64,000 nt of DNA, taken from the NCBI RefSeq assembly GCF_002013375.1, contig NZ_MAEW01000020.1, forward strand, positions 62,001 through 126,000. Reading direction: 5' to 3'. This document shows positions 1 to 9,665 of this stretch, piece after piece. The DNA comes from Mycobacterium sp. D16Q13 (GTDB lineage Bacteria > Actinomycetota > Actinomycetes > Mycobacteriales > Mycobacteriaceae). The first letter of the stretch is position 1. Each line of letters begins with the position of its first letter. Below the pieces are notes generated by a model. That model made no database searches. It saw nothing but the letters and a program-made list of their open reading frames with translations, and was not told where the DNA came from. The position numbers and the translations under genes are program-made.

Positions 1-187
1 TCTGGCGCGGGTGCGGCCCGATCTCGACGGCAACGCGATCATGGAGCTGCTGGGTGTTCCCGCCGGACCGATTGTGGGACAGGCCTGGCGGTTCTTGAAG
101 GAGCTCAGGCTGGAACGGGGTCCACTCGACCACGACGAGGCGGTCGAGGCACTGCAGGAATGGTGGGCGGCCCGCGACGGCTCCTGA
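1..187 (+). CDS. pcnA: CCA tRNA nucleotidyltransferase, C-terminal end (partial)
   Basis: The second frame is open from the left edge to TGA at 185-187. It encodes about 61 residues including LARVRPDLDGNAIMELLG and WRFLKELRLERGPL. I recognise this as the C-terminal end of the actinobacterial class II tRNA CCA-adding enzyme, which completes or repairs the 3' CCA of tRNAs. The catalytic head lies outside the window, so the assignment rests only on the tail. It ends flush against the convergent TSUP gene. Confidence 0.75.
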   Translation, partial: LARVRPDLDGNAIMELLGVPAGPIVGQAWRFLKELRLERGPLDHDEAVEALQEWWAARDGS

Positions 188-955
188 TCAGCCGAGCATG
201 TCGTAGCCGAGCTTGCCGACCATCACCACGACAACCACCAGCAGCACCACCCGGACAAACCCCGCCCCGCGTCCGAGTGCCATATGCGCACCGAGCTGAG
301 CGCCCGCGATGTTCGCGATACCGAGCGCCAGCCCCAGCAGCCACAGCACATGGCCCTGCGAGGCGAAGACGATGAGCGCCCCCACGTTGGTTCCGGAGTT
401 GAGCACCTTGGCGGTGGCCGAGCTTTCCAGGAAGGTCATCCCCGAGACGGCGGTCAACGTGATGATCATGAAGGTCCCGGTGCCGGGGCCCATGATGCCG
501 TCGTAGAACGCGATGAGAACGGCGGCCACTGCGAGGGCGGTGAGGGTGGCGGTCTTGGTGCGCACGGTGTCTGTGGCGGAGGTTCCAAACTGGGGGCGTG
601 TCGCGACAAACACCCCCACAGCCAGCAGAAGGACCAGCACGACGGGCTTGAAGACGGACACCGGTAGCCGCGAGGCGGTGTAGGCACCGGCACTGGAGAA
701 CGCCGCCGCGACGACGAAGGCTCCGAGTAGCGCGCGCCAGTTCAAGGGCGTCTTGGGGAAGAGCCGGATAGCCGCCGATGCGGTACCCGACAGCGCGGCG
801 AGTTTATTGGTGCCCAGCGCGGTCGCCGGGGTCATCCCGGGGAAGACGAGCAGCAACACCGGGATGAGAACGAGCCCGCCACCACCCACAACCGCGTCGA
901 CCCAGCCGGCGGCGGCCGCTGCACTGAGAAGCAGCGTGAGCGTAGGGGAATCCAC
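188..955 (-). CDS. TSUP (TauE/SafE) family membrane transporter
   Basis: This 255-residue, very hydrophobic protein has about eight predicted membrane segments in two halves. The first half carries the family-typical GWVDAVVGGGGLVLIPVLL and ALGTNKLAALSG. The second half has the matching FYDGIMGPGTGTF and NSGTNVGAL. TSUP proteins export or import sulfite, sulfonates or other small anions; the substrate cannot be read here. The start is GTG at 955. Its stop abuts the stop of the upstream tRNA nucleotidyltransferase gene on the other strand. Confidence 0.8.
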   Translation of the reverse strand: MDSPTLTLLLSAAAAAGWVDAVVGGGGLVLIPVLLLVFPGMTPATALGTNKLAALSGTASAAIRLFPKTPLNWRALLGAFVVAAAFSSAGAYTASRLPVSVFKPVVLVLLLAVGVFVATRPQFGTSATDTVRTKTATLTALAVAAVLIAFYDGIMGPGTGTFMIITLTAVSGMTFLESSATAKVLNSGTNVGALIVFASQGHVLWLLGLALGIANIAGAQLGAHMALGRGAGFVRVVLLVVVVVMVGKLGYDMLG

Positions 956-1043
956 GGGGTCAGAGATTACGGATGGAACCGAATCGCTGTGGTTCCCCTC
1001 CTATCTATGTGAACCGAAATCAGCGCACGTTCTGTCCGGGCGG

Positions 1044-1052
1044 TTATCCACA
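1044..1052 (+). promoter_or_regulatory. Perfect DnaA-box match
   Basis: TTATCCACA is an exact match to the bacterial DnaA-box consensus. It lies in the divergent intergenic region between the TSUP gene and the DxDGDG-repeat gene. Gene content places the window near the chromosomal origin, where such boxes can act as extra DnaA-binding or regulatory sites. A single 9-mer can also occur by chance. Confidence 0.35.
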
Positions 1053-1101
1053 TGCCCGAAGAGGACGGAACGCCCGGGCTCGTCGGGGGCTCGTATCAGA
1101 T

Positions 1102-1650
1102 ATGGACTATTGCCTTGGTGGGGGAGACGGGGTCGTCACGGCGTGGGAAGCGCCACCCAATGTCGACCTGGACGGTGACGGGATTCTCGACGCGGTGCGC
1201 CTGGATTTCGATGGCGACGGGTTGTTCGACGACGTGATGTGGGATGCCGACGGTGATGGATCGGCCGACCACAGCGTCCTCGATGTGGACAACGACGGCA
1301 GGCCCGAGGCGTACTTCACCGATGATGGCTTGGGCACCTGGGCGTTTCACGTGGAACGAAGCGGATCGATCAGCTGGTTCGGTCTGGACGGTGTCGAACA
1401 CACCGGTGGCGCAGCCGATGTCGACGGGGATGGCAGACCCGAGCAGCTGCTCGACGTTGATGGCGATGGCGACGCCGAAAGAGCTTTCCGCAACAGCGAA
1501 TCCGGATCATCCGTCTATGCCGACACTACGGGTGACGGTCGCTGGGATGTCGAGCTTATCGACGTTGACGGCGATGGCGCCGCCGATGCGGCCAGGCCGC
1601 TGGGGCCTCCGCGCCCGTCAGCGCAGAATGCGGTCGAAGGCCCGCCCTAG
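1102..1650 (+). CDS. DxDGDG-repeat (calcium-binding-like) protein
   Basis: From the ATG at 1102 this encodes about 182 acidic residues starting MDYCLGGGDGVVTAWEAP. It carries around ten copies of D-x-D-G-D-G (VDLDGDG, LDFDGDG, DADGDG, DVDGDG). These resemble the Ca2+-coordinating loops of EF-hand, thrombospondin type 3 or dockerin repeats. No signal peptide or membrane helix is visible. The frame stays open upstream to 973, but that part is Arg-rich and unlike the repeats, so the shorter start is preferred. The 3' end overlaps the convergent acyltransferase gene by 33 bases. The function is unknown; the Ca2+ binding is inferred from the repeats. Confidence 0.65.
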   Translation: MDYCLGGGDGVVTAWEAPPNVDLDGDGILDAVRLDFDGDGLFDDVMWDADGDGSADHSVLDVDNDGRPEAYFTDDGLGTWAFHVERSGSISWFGLDGVEHTGGAADVDGDGRPEQLLDVDGDGDAERAFRNSESGSSVYADTTGDGRWDVELIDVDGDGAADAARPLGPPRPSAQNAVEGPP

Positions 1651-2802
1651 CGCCGCTGTCCACGCGACCGTGGGATCGGACTCGCCGGCCACCCATACCG
1701 GATGGTCGAGGCTGAGCCGTCCATCGCAGGTGGTGATGAAGAAGCTCGGCGGAGCAGTTGTGGCTCGACCAGTGCGCAGGCCGCCTGCGGAGGCCCGAAA
1801 GTCGTCGACTCGCAGTTCGTCGGGCAGGCGCAACGCAGGAATGCGTCCCCAGTTCGTGACCATGAGGGGATTCGATATGGGCTCTCGCCAGATATCTCGC
1901 GGCGAAAGCAACGCGTGATGCGTTGTGCGGCGAGTGAGGCCTTCGGCGAGAGAGTCCAACACAGCGTGTCCGATGCGCGCGGGGTCATCCTGCACCCCGA
2001 TCTCGACGGTCGTAGTGTCCGAGCCCTGGATGACAGTCCCCGCCTCGGCCGCGAGGGGCGGCCCGACCCGCGCACGCAGATCCACCGAGGACACCACGCC
2101 GTATTCTTCTGACCCGTTCGATCCGGAAAGGTCGTGAGCGGCAATCACAATCGCGGCGCAAACGATGCCGTGCACCGTGAGACCCGCCGCATGAGCGGCG
2201 GCGAATAGTCGTGCGGTGTCGTCGTGCCCGAGACGGGTGCGTCCATGCCGGACCGTCACAGCAGCGGCGGCTTCACGCGGGACCTCCGGTGGATCCGATT
2301 TCTCCGGCTCGGGTATGGCGAACCCGCGGTCGGTGAGGAATTGTTCCAGCGACATGGCCAGCGGATGCGCGACGATCGTCCCGGGCCGGCCCGTCTCGAC
2401 CACGCGGGTATACAACGCGCACAACGTTTCCAGATAGCGCAGCGAGGCGGCGGCATCGGCGATGCTGTGATGGGTCAGCAGGCTCAAGCGAAAGTCGTTG
2501 TCATGCTGGGCCACATCCACGGCGCACACCGCATCGGCGTCGACGACGGTGAAACCCGTCGCGGGTAGGCCGGTGACTGTCCCCACCCGCAGCGCGGGCG
2601 CGCGGTGAGCCTGCCGCAGGGCGTAGCCGCGTTCATGGGGAACGATCTCGGCGTTCAGCACCGGATAGCTCGCCAACAGCGCATCGAAAGCTGTTGTCAG
2701 GGCGTCGATATCGAGCACGCCGTTTCCGAACGCCGAGTACGCGACGGTGCTGCGATTGCCCGCGAACATCGCCTCCGAGCTATCGAGCAGGCGGTGGAAC
2801 AC
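1618..2802 (-). CDS. PapA-type condensation-domain acyltransferase
   Basis: This is a 394-residue protein starting GTG at 2802. The catalytic HHxxxD motif of condensation-domain acyltransferases is present as HHSIAD near residue 112. The family includes mycobacterial PapA5 and related proteins, which move acyl groups from carrier proteins or CoA to lipid alcohols or trehalose. The N-terminal MFHRLLDSSEAMFAGNRSTV and the later NPLMVTNWGRI also fit. No polyketide synthase is adjacent, so the donor and acceptor are unknown. Confidence 0.7.
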   Translation of the reverse strand: MFHRLLDSSEAMFAGNRSTVAYSAFGNGVLDIDALTTAFDALLASYPVLNAEIVPHERGYALRQAHRAPALRVGTVTGLPATGFTVVDADAVCAVDVAQHDNDFRLSLLTHHSIADAAASLRYLETLCALYTRVVETGRPGTIVAHPLAMSLEQFLTDRGFAIPEPEKSDPPEVPREAAAAVTVRHGRTRLGHDDTARLFAAAHAAGLTVHGIVCAAIVIAAHDLSGSNGSEEYGVVSSVDLRARVGPPLAAEAGTVIQGSDTTTVEIGVQDDPARIGHAVLDSLAEGLTRRTTHHALLSPRDIWREPISNPLMVTNWGRIPALRLPDELRVDDFRASAGGLRTGRATTAPPSFFITTCDGRLSLDHPVWVAGESDPTVAWTAALGRAFDRILR

Positions 2803-2817
2803 CTAACCGAGCAGCTG

Positions 2818-3597
2818 CTATCCGCGGCCTTCACCGGGCGGGCCGGCGAAGGCCTGTGCGATGGACAGCCACTTCTGTGCGTCCTCGCCGGTGGCCCGCA
2901 GATCCAGCTCGGCGCGGGGACGGCGCTGGGTCACCAGGTAGCAGAAATCGATCGCGGATCCGGTGACGCGCTGCGCGGCATCTTCGGGACCCCAGGCCCA
3001 GGTGTCGCCGCCGGGTCCGGTCAGCTCCACGCGGAATGGCTCGGCCGGGGCGGGTAGTGAATGCACCGAGAAGGCGTAGTCCCGGGTTCGAACACCAAGG
3101 TGAGCAATGGATTTCAGCCGAGCGGTGGGCGCGGGAACCACTCCGAGCGCGTCGGCGACGTCAAGCGCGTGCGCCCACGTCTCCATCAGGCGTGCCGTGC
3201 CCATGGAGGCGGAGCTCATCGGCGGCCCGTACCAGGGGATCTTCACTCCGTCCGGCACGGCGCGCAGCGCGGCGTGCAATTGATTGCGGGTATCGCGCCA
3301 GCGGGTGAGCAGCTCGGCCGGAGGGGTCTGCGCGGTCTCCTCGGCGGCCTTGTCCACGAATCCGAAGGGATCGGCCAGCGCCTTGGGCAGCTCGTTGGCG
3401 AAGCCCTCCGGATCGGTGACCGCTAGCAGCGACTGCGCGTCGGTCCAATGCAGATGTGCGATCTGGTGGGCGATCGTCCAGCCCGCCGCGGGAGTGTCGC
3501 GGGCCCAGTCCTCTGCGGACAGCGGTGCCACGAGGACGTCGAGTCCATCGCTCTCGTCGCGCAGGTCATCGATGACAGCGTCAGCGGTCGAGGTCAC
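2818..3597 (-). CDS. TIGR03084-type maleylpyruvate-isomerase-like metal-binding protein
   Basis: The 259 residues form a DinB-like N-terminal helical domain with the metal-ligand pattern [16 protein letters not shown] near residues 39-54 and [15 protein letters not shown] near 138-152. A C-terminal domain typical of mycothiol-dependent maleylpyruvate isomerase relatives follows. Such proteins often use mycothiol or bind a divalent metal; the substrate is unknown. The gene overlaps the upstream MFS gene by 17 bases, so the two are probably one transcript. The same pair occurs as Rv0036c-Rv0037c in M. tuberculosis. Confidence 0.75.
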   Translation of the reverse strand: MTSTADAVIDDLRDESDGLDVLVAPLSAEDWARDTPAAGWTIAHQIAHLHWTDAQSLLAVTDPEGFANELPKALADPFGFVDKAAEETAQTPPAELLTRWRDTRNQLHAALRAVPDGVKIPWYGPPMSSASMGTARLMETWAHALDVADALGVVPAPTARLKSIAHLGVRTRDYAFSVHSLPAPAEPFRVELTGPGGDTWAWGPEDAAQRVTGSAIDFCYLVTQRRPRAELDLRATGEDAQKWLSIAQAFAGPPGEGRG

Positions 3598-4897
3598 GGG
3601 TGTGTCCTTCCGGGTCGGTGTGATTCGGTTCGGCCGGGCTGGGCCAAAGGGTCCGGGTCATGTGCACGATCAGGCCGATCAAGTAGATCACTGCACCGGA
3701 GAAGGCCAGCCAGTGCGCATGCGCGATGAAGGCGGCGGCCACGCTCATGGCGCCGGTGAAGGTCACCCAGAACAACGAGTCCTGCACGGCGAATACGTGT
3801 CCGCGCAGGGCGTCATCGACATCGGTCTGCATGCCGACATCGGCGCACAACTTGATCACCTGTCCCGCCATCCCGAGGCCGAACGCGGCACCGAGCACGA
3901 TGGGCACGTAAAGACCGGAGGCCATCAGCTGCAGGACAACTGCACCGCCAAGAGCCATGCCGAGGGTCCGCCCACGGCCGAATCGCCGCAGCAGGGCCGG
4001 GGTGGAGACCGTTCCCAGGAATGAGCCGATACCGGTGCACGCCAGGAACAATGCCGCGGCGCCGATCCCGGCGAACAGCGATGCGTTGCTACGCACCAGG
4101 ACCAGGACCAGCAAGGTGTTGATGCCGAACACCATGCGGTGGGCGGCCAGACCGATGAGGGCATCAAACACCGAGGGTGTGCTGACGATGGTGCGGGCAC
4201 CGTGCACCCAGCCGGTGGCCACGGCGTAGACAGCTGAACCGTGCACAGCGCGCACGCTGTCATCCGGGCCCAACCGGTCGCCGAGAAAGCCCGAGGCCAC
4301 CCAGGCCGCTGCCGTTGCCGGCACGATCACCAGGAAAATGACTGTGGCAGAACCCAAGTCCCCGGCCCCGAAGACGGCGCGCAACATCAGCATGAAGTTG
4401 GCACCCGCGAAGGTGGCGGTGGCGCCGACGGCGGTGGCCACCGAGTTCATGGTCGCGACTTGGTCGCGAGGCACCACATGGGGGAGGGCAGCCGATAGAC
4501 CAGATGTCACGAAGCGGGTGACCCCGTTGACGATCAGCGCACCCAACAGCAGCACCACATCGCCGGCGCTGAAGGCCAGTGCGATGCCGACGAGGGCCAC
4601 GAGCAGTACCCGGAGCAGGTTGGCGCAGATCAAGACCGCGCGCCGGTCCCATCGGTCCAGTAGCGCACCCGCGAACGGACCGATCGCCGAATAGGGCAGG
4701 AACAGCACCGCGAACGCGCCGGCGATGGCCCACGGCTCCGCCTCACGCTCGGGGTTGAACAGCAGCGCTCCCGCCAGCCCCGCCTGAAAGAGTCCATCGC
4801 TGAATTGGGTGAGCAGCCGTACCCACACGAGCCGCCCGAAGTCGGGAAGATCCTGGATGGCGTGCCACAAGCTCAGCGGCGAGTGGCGCGCATTCAT
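3581..4897 (-). CDS. Major facilitator superfamily transporter
   Basis: This 438-residue integral membrane protein has about twelve hydrophobic segments. A conserved loop after the second segment reads [18 protein letters not shown], a typical MFS motif A variant. It corresponds by order to Rv0037c. The substrate cannot be told from sequence. It is the first gene of a two-gene unit with the TIGR03084-type protein, and it is divergent from algH. Confidence 0.8.
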   Translation of the reverse strand: MNARHSPLSLWHAIQDLPDFGRLVWVRLLTQFSDGLFQAGLAGALLFNPEREAEPWAIAGAFAVLFLPYSAIGPFAGALLDRWDRRAVLICANLLRVLLVALVGIALAFSAGDVVLLLGALIVNGVTRFVTSGLSAALPHVVPRDQVATMNSVATAVGATATFAGANFMLMLRAVFGAGDLGSATVIFLVIVPATAAAWVASGFLGDRLGPDDSVRAVHGSAVYAVATGWVHGARTIVSTPSVFDALIGLAAHRMVFGINTLLVLVLVRSNASLFAGIGAAALFLACTGIGSFLGTVSTPALLRRFGRGRTLGMALGGAVVLQLMASGLYVPIVLGAAFGLGMAGQVIKLCADVGMQTDVDDALRGHVFAVQDSLFWVTFTGAMSVAAAFIAHAHWLAFSGAVIYLIGLIVHMTRTLWPSPAEPNHTDPEGHTRDLDR

Positions 4898-5041
4898 GTG
4901 AGTCGCTTTCGTATGTGGAGATCGGGTTACTCGGAGTACAGGCGGCGGGAATTAGGCGCACCGCTTAACGCCCACACTACAAATGTGTAGCGGTTGGCTG
5001 AGCACAAGTCATGAAACGGCAAACGATGTCATGATATTGAG

Positions 5042-5668
5042 GTGGCGCACGGCGACGAGCCCGAAGAGGGCGAGGCATATGGCGAGGGCTACATCGCGCC
5101 GCCCGCACATCGCTTGCGGGCGGGTACCTTACTGGTCGCTAATACCAACCTGTTCGAGCCGACGTTTCGGCGCAGCGTGATCTTCATCGTCGAACACAAC
5201 GACGGCGGCACGCTGGGTGTGGTGCTCAACCGCCCAAGCGAGACCGCGGTGTACAACGTGTTGCCGCAGTGGGCCAAGCTCGCCAGCAAGCCCAAGACGA
5301 TGTTCATCGGCGGCCCGGTCAAACGCGATGCGGCGTTGTGTCTGGCGACTCTGCGGGCCGGGGTCAGCATCGAGGGTGTGAAGGGTCTGCGCCACGTGGC
5401 GGGCCGTATGGCCATGGTCGATCTGGATGCCGAGCCCGAGGACATCGCCCCGCTGGTGGAGGGTGTCCGGGTTTTCGCCGGTTACTCGGGGTGGACGATC
5501 GGTCAGCTGGAGGGCGAGGTTGAGCGCGACGATTGGATCGTGTTGTCCGCGCTGCCGTCCGATGTGCTGACCGATGCGAGCCATGACCTGTGGGCCACAG
5601 TGCTGCGGCGGCAGCCGCTGCCGTTGTCGTTGTTGGCGACACACCCCATTGACGTCAGCCGCAACTAG
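5042..5668 (+). CDS. YqgE/AlgH family protein (UPF0301)
   Basis: The gene encodes 208 residues from GTG at 5042. Family landmarks are RLRAGTLLVANTNLFEPTFRRSVIFIVEHNDGGTLGVVLNRP (residues about 24-65), MFIGGPVKRDAALCL and FAGYSGWTIGQLEGE. This is the Rv0038 family, conserved across bacteria and of uncertain biochemical role; the name AlgH comes from alginate regulation in Pseudomonas. It converges on the Abi-alpha gene with a gap of two bases. Confidence 0.85.
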   Translation: MAHGDEPEEGEAYGEGYIAPPAHRLRAGTLLVANTNLFEPTFRRSVIFIVEHNDGGTLGVVLNRPSETAVYNVLPQWAKLASKPKTMFIGGPVKRDAALCLATLRAGVSIEGVKGLRHVAGRMAMVDLDAEPEDIAPLVEGVRVFAGYSGWTIGQLEGEVERDDWIVLSALPSDVLTDASHDLWATVLRRQPLPLSLLATHPIDVSRN

Positions 5669-5670
5669 AT

Positions 5671-6504
5671 CTACAGGTCGTCGCCGACCGACGGATCCGG
5701 GGGGATGACGGCCCGGCAGAAGTCCTCACCGAATGGCGTCAGGTGGATGCTGCGGCGGACGGTCTTATGCGCACGGCCCGCGCGGCGGCACGCCGCGACC
5801 ACATCTGGCTGCACCTCCAAGACCTGATAGCGCTCGGCCGCAACCGCTTCCGGAGATGCGCGAACCAGGCCGAGGCGCACGAGGTTGTTGGTGTAGGCGT
5901 TATTGCGGTCGGTGTAGCGGCAGCCGGATCGTTCCGCGACCATCGAGAGGCCCTCGGCGATCATCTCCGAGCCGACGTCAAACGGCCGGCTGGTGCGTAC
6001 GTCCACCACCGGCTGTGCGCCGTGCGCGGCCAGGAACCGCAGGATGCGTGCCTCGTCGGGTGCCAGCTGATTGAGAATGCGGGCATAGGCGGGATGGGTG
6101 TCCTCAACGTCCGAGACATCGGCTGAGCGCCGCAGCAATTCGGCACCCCGGCGGCGCAATTCGTCGCAGTCGGGCGAACCCGACTCGGTGATGTCGATGG
6201 TGACCCGAGATGGTGCGGGCCGTTGTGGCTTGGTGATGGTGAGTCCGGTGGAATCGGTGGGCAGCTGCAACGCGTCTCGCACGGCACCCAGGACATGCTC
6301 GGTGGCCGACAGGGCGATATCGGTGGCCGACCGGCCGGCCCGGACGTCGTCGATGATCTTGGTGCCGGTGGTGGTGGCGATATCGGCCGACCACTTCACG
6401 CCGCGCCACCAGGTTTTCGCGGCCAGCATGGCCACGCCCTGGACAACGCGATCGGGCCGCAGCGGCTGATTGTTGTGCGCGGGTACGGGCGTGTTATTGC
6501 TCAT
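5671..6504 (-). CDS. Abi-alpha (DUF4393) family protein
   Basis: The protein has 277 residues. The N-terminal third is helical, with AAKTWWRGVKWSADIATTTG. The middle ARILNQLAPDEARILRFLA followed by QPVVDVR matches the core of the DUF4393/Abi-alpha family, named after lactococcal abortive-infection proteins. The C-terminal half (RYTDRNNAYTNNLVRLGLV) looks like a winged-helix-like module. It sits in an otherwise housekeeping block. A role in phage defence is suggested only by the family name. Confidence 0.65.
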   Translation of the reverse strand: MSNNTPVPAHNNQPLRPDRVVQGVAMLAAKTWWRGVKWSADIATTTGTKIIDDVRAGRSATDIALSATEHVLGAVRDALQLPTDSTGLTITKPQRPAPSRVTIDITESGSPDCDELRRRGAELLRRSADVSDVEDTHPAYARILNQLAPDEARILRFLAAHGAQPVVDVRTSRPFDVGSEMIAEGLSMVAERSGCRYTDRNNAYTNNLVRLGLVRASPEAVAAERYQVLEVQPDVVAACRRAGRAHKTVRRSIHLTPFGEDFCRAVIPPDPSVGDDL

Positions 6505-6540
6505 CGGGCATCATCTTGTCAGGTCGATTCGGGACACGTG

Positions 6541-7917
6541 TCACCCTGCTGGCGGGAAGATGAGCAGGTGGGCCAGCCCGCCGGCCGCACCGAGAACGGC
6601 GCCGTGCACGAAGAGCAACCACTCGTCCTGTTTGACCGCCGAGCGCAGCAACTCGTTGAAATCATCGAGTGAGAGCTTGTGCATCTGGGTCGAGACGAAG
6701 GCGCCGATCTTACCTTGGCGCTGTTTGTTGAACTCCGGATCGGAAAACGCCAGGGGCGCGAATTCGGTTGCCTCGATGGTGACGGACTCGGTGATCTGGT
6801 CGTATTGGCGCCGACCAACGGCTACTCGAATGGCGCGGCGGGCAGGCCCAAGCGCTTGCTCCAGCGCCGGCCGGATGCCGTCGGCCAGCATCTGCCGGGT
6901 GCGGTCCGACCGCGGTCCGTTGAGCATTTCGTTACCGATGTTCTCCAGGGTGATGACGTTCTCGGAGATGGTGCGGGCGTACTCCTCTGAGATCTCCGAC
7001 TTGCGCTTGATGAACAGACCCTGACGCCACGGCACCCACTTGTTGGGATGCACGGGTTCGAAAATCATGGTGATACCGAGGTAGTTGACGATGTAGCCGA
7101 TGACGATGCCGCCCAGCGGCAGCACGATCCACGGTGTCCACCAGTGGTGCGGAACCGAATGCAGGATCGCGACGAGAACGAAGCCCATGGGGTAGCCGAA
7201 GTAGAAACCGAAGTTCTGCATGAACTGCAGCTCTTTGTGCCCCATGGTCCGGAAGATGTCGTTGAGCAGCTTGGGATGAGCGGTGAGGTATCGGATGATC
7301 ATCAGCTTGGCGTCGACGAGTTGCCCGATGTTCTCGCCGATTTGATCGGTCATGTTCTTGACGATCTGCGGCAGCTGATTCTCGATGCGCTTGAACATCA
7401 TCTCCCGCAATGCCGGTGGCAGGTTGTGCCACAGCTGCGGGTCCTCGCGTTCCATGATCTTGGTGATGACGCTGCGAATCTCTGTTTTGGCAATCAGTGC
7501 AAGGTGATTCGCGATGAGGTCCGGTTCGAGCTGCTCGTAGAAGTCCGAGATGCTACCGAGCTTGGCAAGGCTCTTGTCGACGGCGATGCTGGCCATCTTT
7601 TCCGCACGTGACGGCACAATGCCCTGCCATCCGAACCGTCCGTCGGAGGTGATGGCGGGGATGACCTGTACGCGGCGAGGCAGGAAGGCGTACAGGGTGC
7701 GCAGCCCGGGGATGCGCCAGCCGTAGAAACGCAAGGGTGCGAACAGCATCAGCACACCGGTCCAGTTGGTGATGTACCCGATGATGCCGGTGAACAACGG
7801 CACGGTGAGCAGATCCACCACCAGCTGGTCGTCGCGATAGATGTACGCGGCGATACCGGAAGCGAGCGTGAGAACACCAACGAGGATGAACTTGACCATC
7901 TGCTTGGTGTCTTTCAC
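6541..7917 (-). CDS. DUF445 family membrane protein
   Basis: From GTG at 7917 this is about 458 residues. The start was chosen because AGAAAGGGA lies just upstream; an in-frame GTG at 7935 is the alternative. Membrane segments occur near both ends and centrally (VLVAILHSVPHHWWTPWIVLPLGG). The central part is long and helical. The motif PLFTGIIGYITNWTGVLMLF fits DUF445 proteins, which have no established biochemical function. It is separated from the Abi-alpha gene by a short gap and shares its strand. Confidence 0.75.
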   Translation of the reverse strand: MKDTKQMVKFILVGVLTLASGIAAYIYRDDQLVVDLLTVPLFTGIIGYITNWTGVLMLFAPLRFYGWRIPGLRTLYAFLPRRVQVIPAITSDGRFGWQGIVPSRAEKMASIAVDKSLAKLGSISDFYEQLEPDLIANHLALIAKTEIRSVITKIMEREDPQLWHNLPPALREMMFKRIENQLPQIVKNMTDQIGENIGQLVDAKLMIIRYLTAHPKLLNDIFRTMGHKELQFMQNFGFYFGYPMGFVLVAILHSVPHHWWTPWIVLPLGGIVIGYIVNYLGITMIFEPVHPNKWVPWRQGLFIKRKSEISEEYARTISENVITLENIGNEMLNGPRSDRTRQMLADGIRPALEQALGPARRAIRVAVGRRQYDQITESVTIEATEFAPLAFSDPEFNKQRQGKIGAFVSTQMHKLSLDDFNELLRSAVKQDEWLLFVHGAVLGAAGGLAHLLIFPPAG

Positions 7918-8043
7918 GGCTCCCTTTCTGACCACACCTGTCTACGAGTGCCCGGGAACATAACACCAAAAAATGGGCCGACATGGGCGAATACGGATCA
8001 CATTCAGATGAGGTAGCGCCGACGTGTCTAAAGATTGGACATG

Positions 8044-8430
8044 TCAGGGCCGCGCGCACACAGATGAGCCGCTTGCGCCAAGACCGTCACGGCCGGAAGT
8101 GGTGGCACTGGGGCAGCCGCCGCAGGAACTACCGCAGCCACCCGAGGACGACATCTGTTGTGCGGCGGTGGTGTATCGCGCGACCTGCCAGGCCGCCGCA
8201 CCCATTGTCGCGATGGCAGCGGCGCCACATACCACCAGTCCCACCAAACCAATTGCGGTGGAACCGAATAGTGCGGCAAGTGCGCCGGCGGCGAGGATCA
8301 CGGCGGCCGCCGCCTGGGCGGGCGCGAGCATGCGCCGAGGGCTGCCGTGCGGTGCCCGCAGGAACGCCGCCACGGACAGCGCAGCCAGCAGCCCGGCCAG
8401 GGCAATGGTCACGATGGCGGCGATCAACAC
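8044..8430 (-). CDS. Rv0039c-like small membrane protein
   Basis: The 128-residue protein has three to four hydrophobic segments (MLIAAIVTIALAGLLAAL, AAAAVILAAGALAALFG, AIGLVGLVVCGAAAIAT). A C-terminal tail carries a Cys/Gly cluster, GGCGSSCGGC. The cluster could bind a metal or form disulfides. Its place next to mtc28 and leuS matches Rv0039c of M. tuberculosis. The function is unknown. The start is GTG at 8430. Confidence 0.65.
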   Translation of the reverse strand: MLIAAIVTIALAGLLAALSVAAFLRAPHGSPRRMLAPAQAAAAVILAAGALAALFGSTAIGLVGLVVCGAAAIATMGAAAWQVARYTTAAQQMSSSGGCGSSCGGCPSATTSGRDGLGASGSSVCARP

Positions 8431-8460
8431 CCGCTCAGTTTAAGCGGGATGCGAGGCCGG

Positions 8461-9408
8461 TTATGCCGCGGGCGGCGCCGGTGGGATCAGCGGAGGCAGG
8501 GTGGGCAGGGGTGGCAGTCCCGGAACCCCCGGCGCCGGCGAAGGCGGTGCGTTGGGGTCCGCGGGCACGGGCGCCCCCGGAGCAGGCGTGACGGGCGCGC
8601 CGGGCACGGCGTCCGGGTCGGCGAGCGCATTGGGATCGGCCGCCGGCGCGGTGACCGGCGCGGCATCTCCGAAACGCAGCCCGTTGACGATCAGGTCGGT
8701 GGCGGGAGCTTCGGCGATGGCGTTGCCCACGGTCGTGGTGACGGCCAGCTGGACCAGGTACCGGTCTTTACCTTGCGTGATGATCGCGGCCCGGCGCGAG
8801 GTGTTGAGGGTCTCACCGTCCTGACGGAAGGTGCCTTCCACGATCGAGGACGGGGCGCCCTGGTAGGTGACCAGCGAGGCGTCGGTCGGCTGCCAGCCCT
8901 GCAGCGACTTGACCTCGACGGGACCATGGGACACGGCCTCGTTGGTGTCGAACTCGCCGACAAGCTTGCTCATCGTGACCTGTGCGTTGGACTGGTAGAG
9001 CCCGGTGCCGTTGGCCTTGCTGACAATCACCTGGTAGGCGTTGGGGACATTGGGATCGGGCACGTTCGCCCAGTTGTTCGGTATCGGGATGCTGATGCGG
9101 GGTGCGCCGTGGCTGTTCTTGGTCAGCGGTTCCAGCTTGACGTTCTTGGAAGCGAAGAACTCCGCAAGCGTGCCCTCGTTGGCGGGTGCGAGCCCGCTGA
9201 TCGGCGCGGAAGGCTGCAGCGGATTCGTTGACGCCGTGGGCGCCGCCGCCGGTGCGACGGGAGCCGACGTGGCGGCGTTCGGAGTGGCCACCGGTGCCGG
9301 GGGCACAGGCTGTGGGTCCGCCAGCGCGATGGCGGTAGTCCCGGCGAGCAGCGCCGCAACGGAGGCCGTGGCCGCCGCGAACCTGACTGAATACCGTTTG
9401 GTCGTCAC
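8461..9408 (-). CDS. mtc28: Secreted proline/alanine-rich antigen Mtc28
   Basis: From GTG at 9408, preceded by AAGGA, this is about 315 residues. It has a Sec signal peptide ending near ALADPQPVPP, then Pro/Ala-rich linkers around a folded core (FFASKNVKLEPLTKNSHGAP to FGDAA). The core resembles the LpqN/LpqT-type domain of mycobacterial secreted proteins. The last 80 residues are Pro-rich. Position next to leuS matches Rv0040c, the proline-rich 28 kDa antigen. It is divergent from leuS across about 257 bases. Confidence 0.8.
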   Translation of the reverse strand: MTTKRYSVRFAAATASVAALLAGTTAIALADPQPVPPAPVATPNAATSAPVAPAAAPTASTNPLQPSAPISGLAPANEGTLAEFFASKNVKLEPLTKNSHGAPRISIPIPNNWANVPDPNVPNAYQVIVSKANGTGLYQSNAQVTMSKLVGEFDTNEAVSHGPVEVKSLQGWQPTDASLVTYQGAPSSIVEGTFRQDGETLNTSRRAAIITQGKDRYLVQLAVTTTVGNAIAEAPATDLIVNGLRFGDAAPVTAPAADPNALADPDAVPGAPVTPAPGAPVPADPNAPPSPAPGVPGLPPLPTLPPLIPPAPPAA

Positions 9409-9665
9409 CTTCTTTGTCCTTCCGGCTCTGTCCAATGCGTTGTGTGAGTTGTCTGCGCGTTGTGGACGACAACCGTGAACGCGGAGGTGTCGACCGCGAT
9501 GTCGACAGGCAGGTTCTCGGTTGTGGCGGTCCCGAAGTTAATGAGCGCAGCTGAGAAACCACCCCGGACACCCCCGGAAGTGGCCGGATTGTGACCAGAG
9601 TGATTAACTCTCGTCGCCAAAGCGGCGATTTCTGTTCGCTGAGCTGCCGCATTTACCCTTGATGC

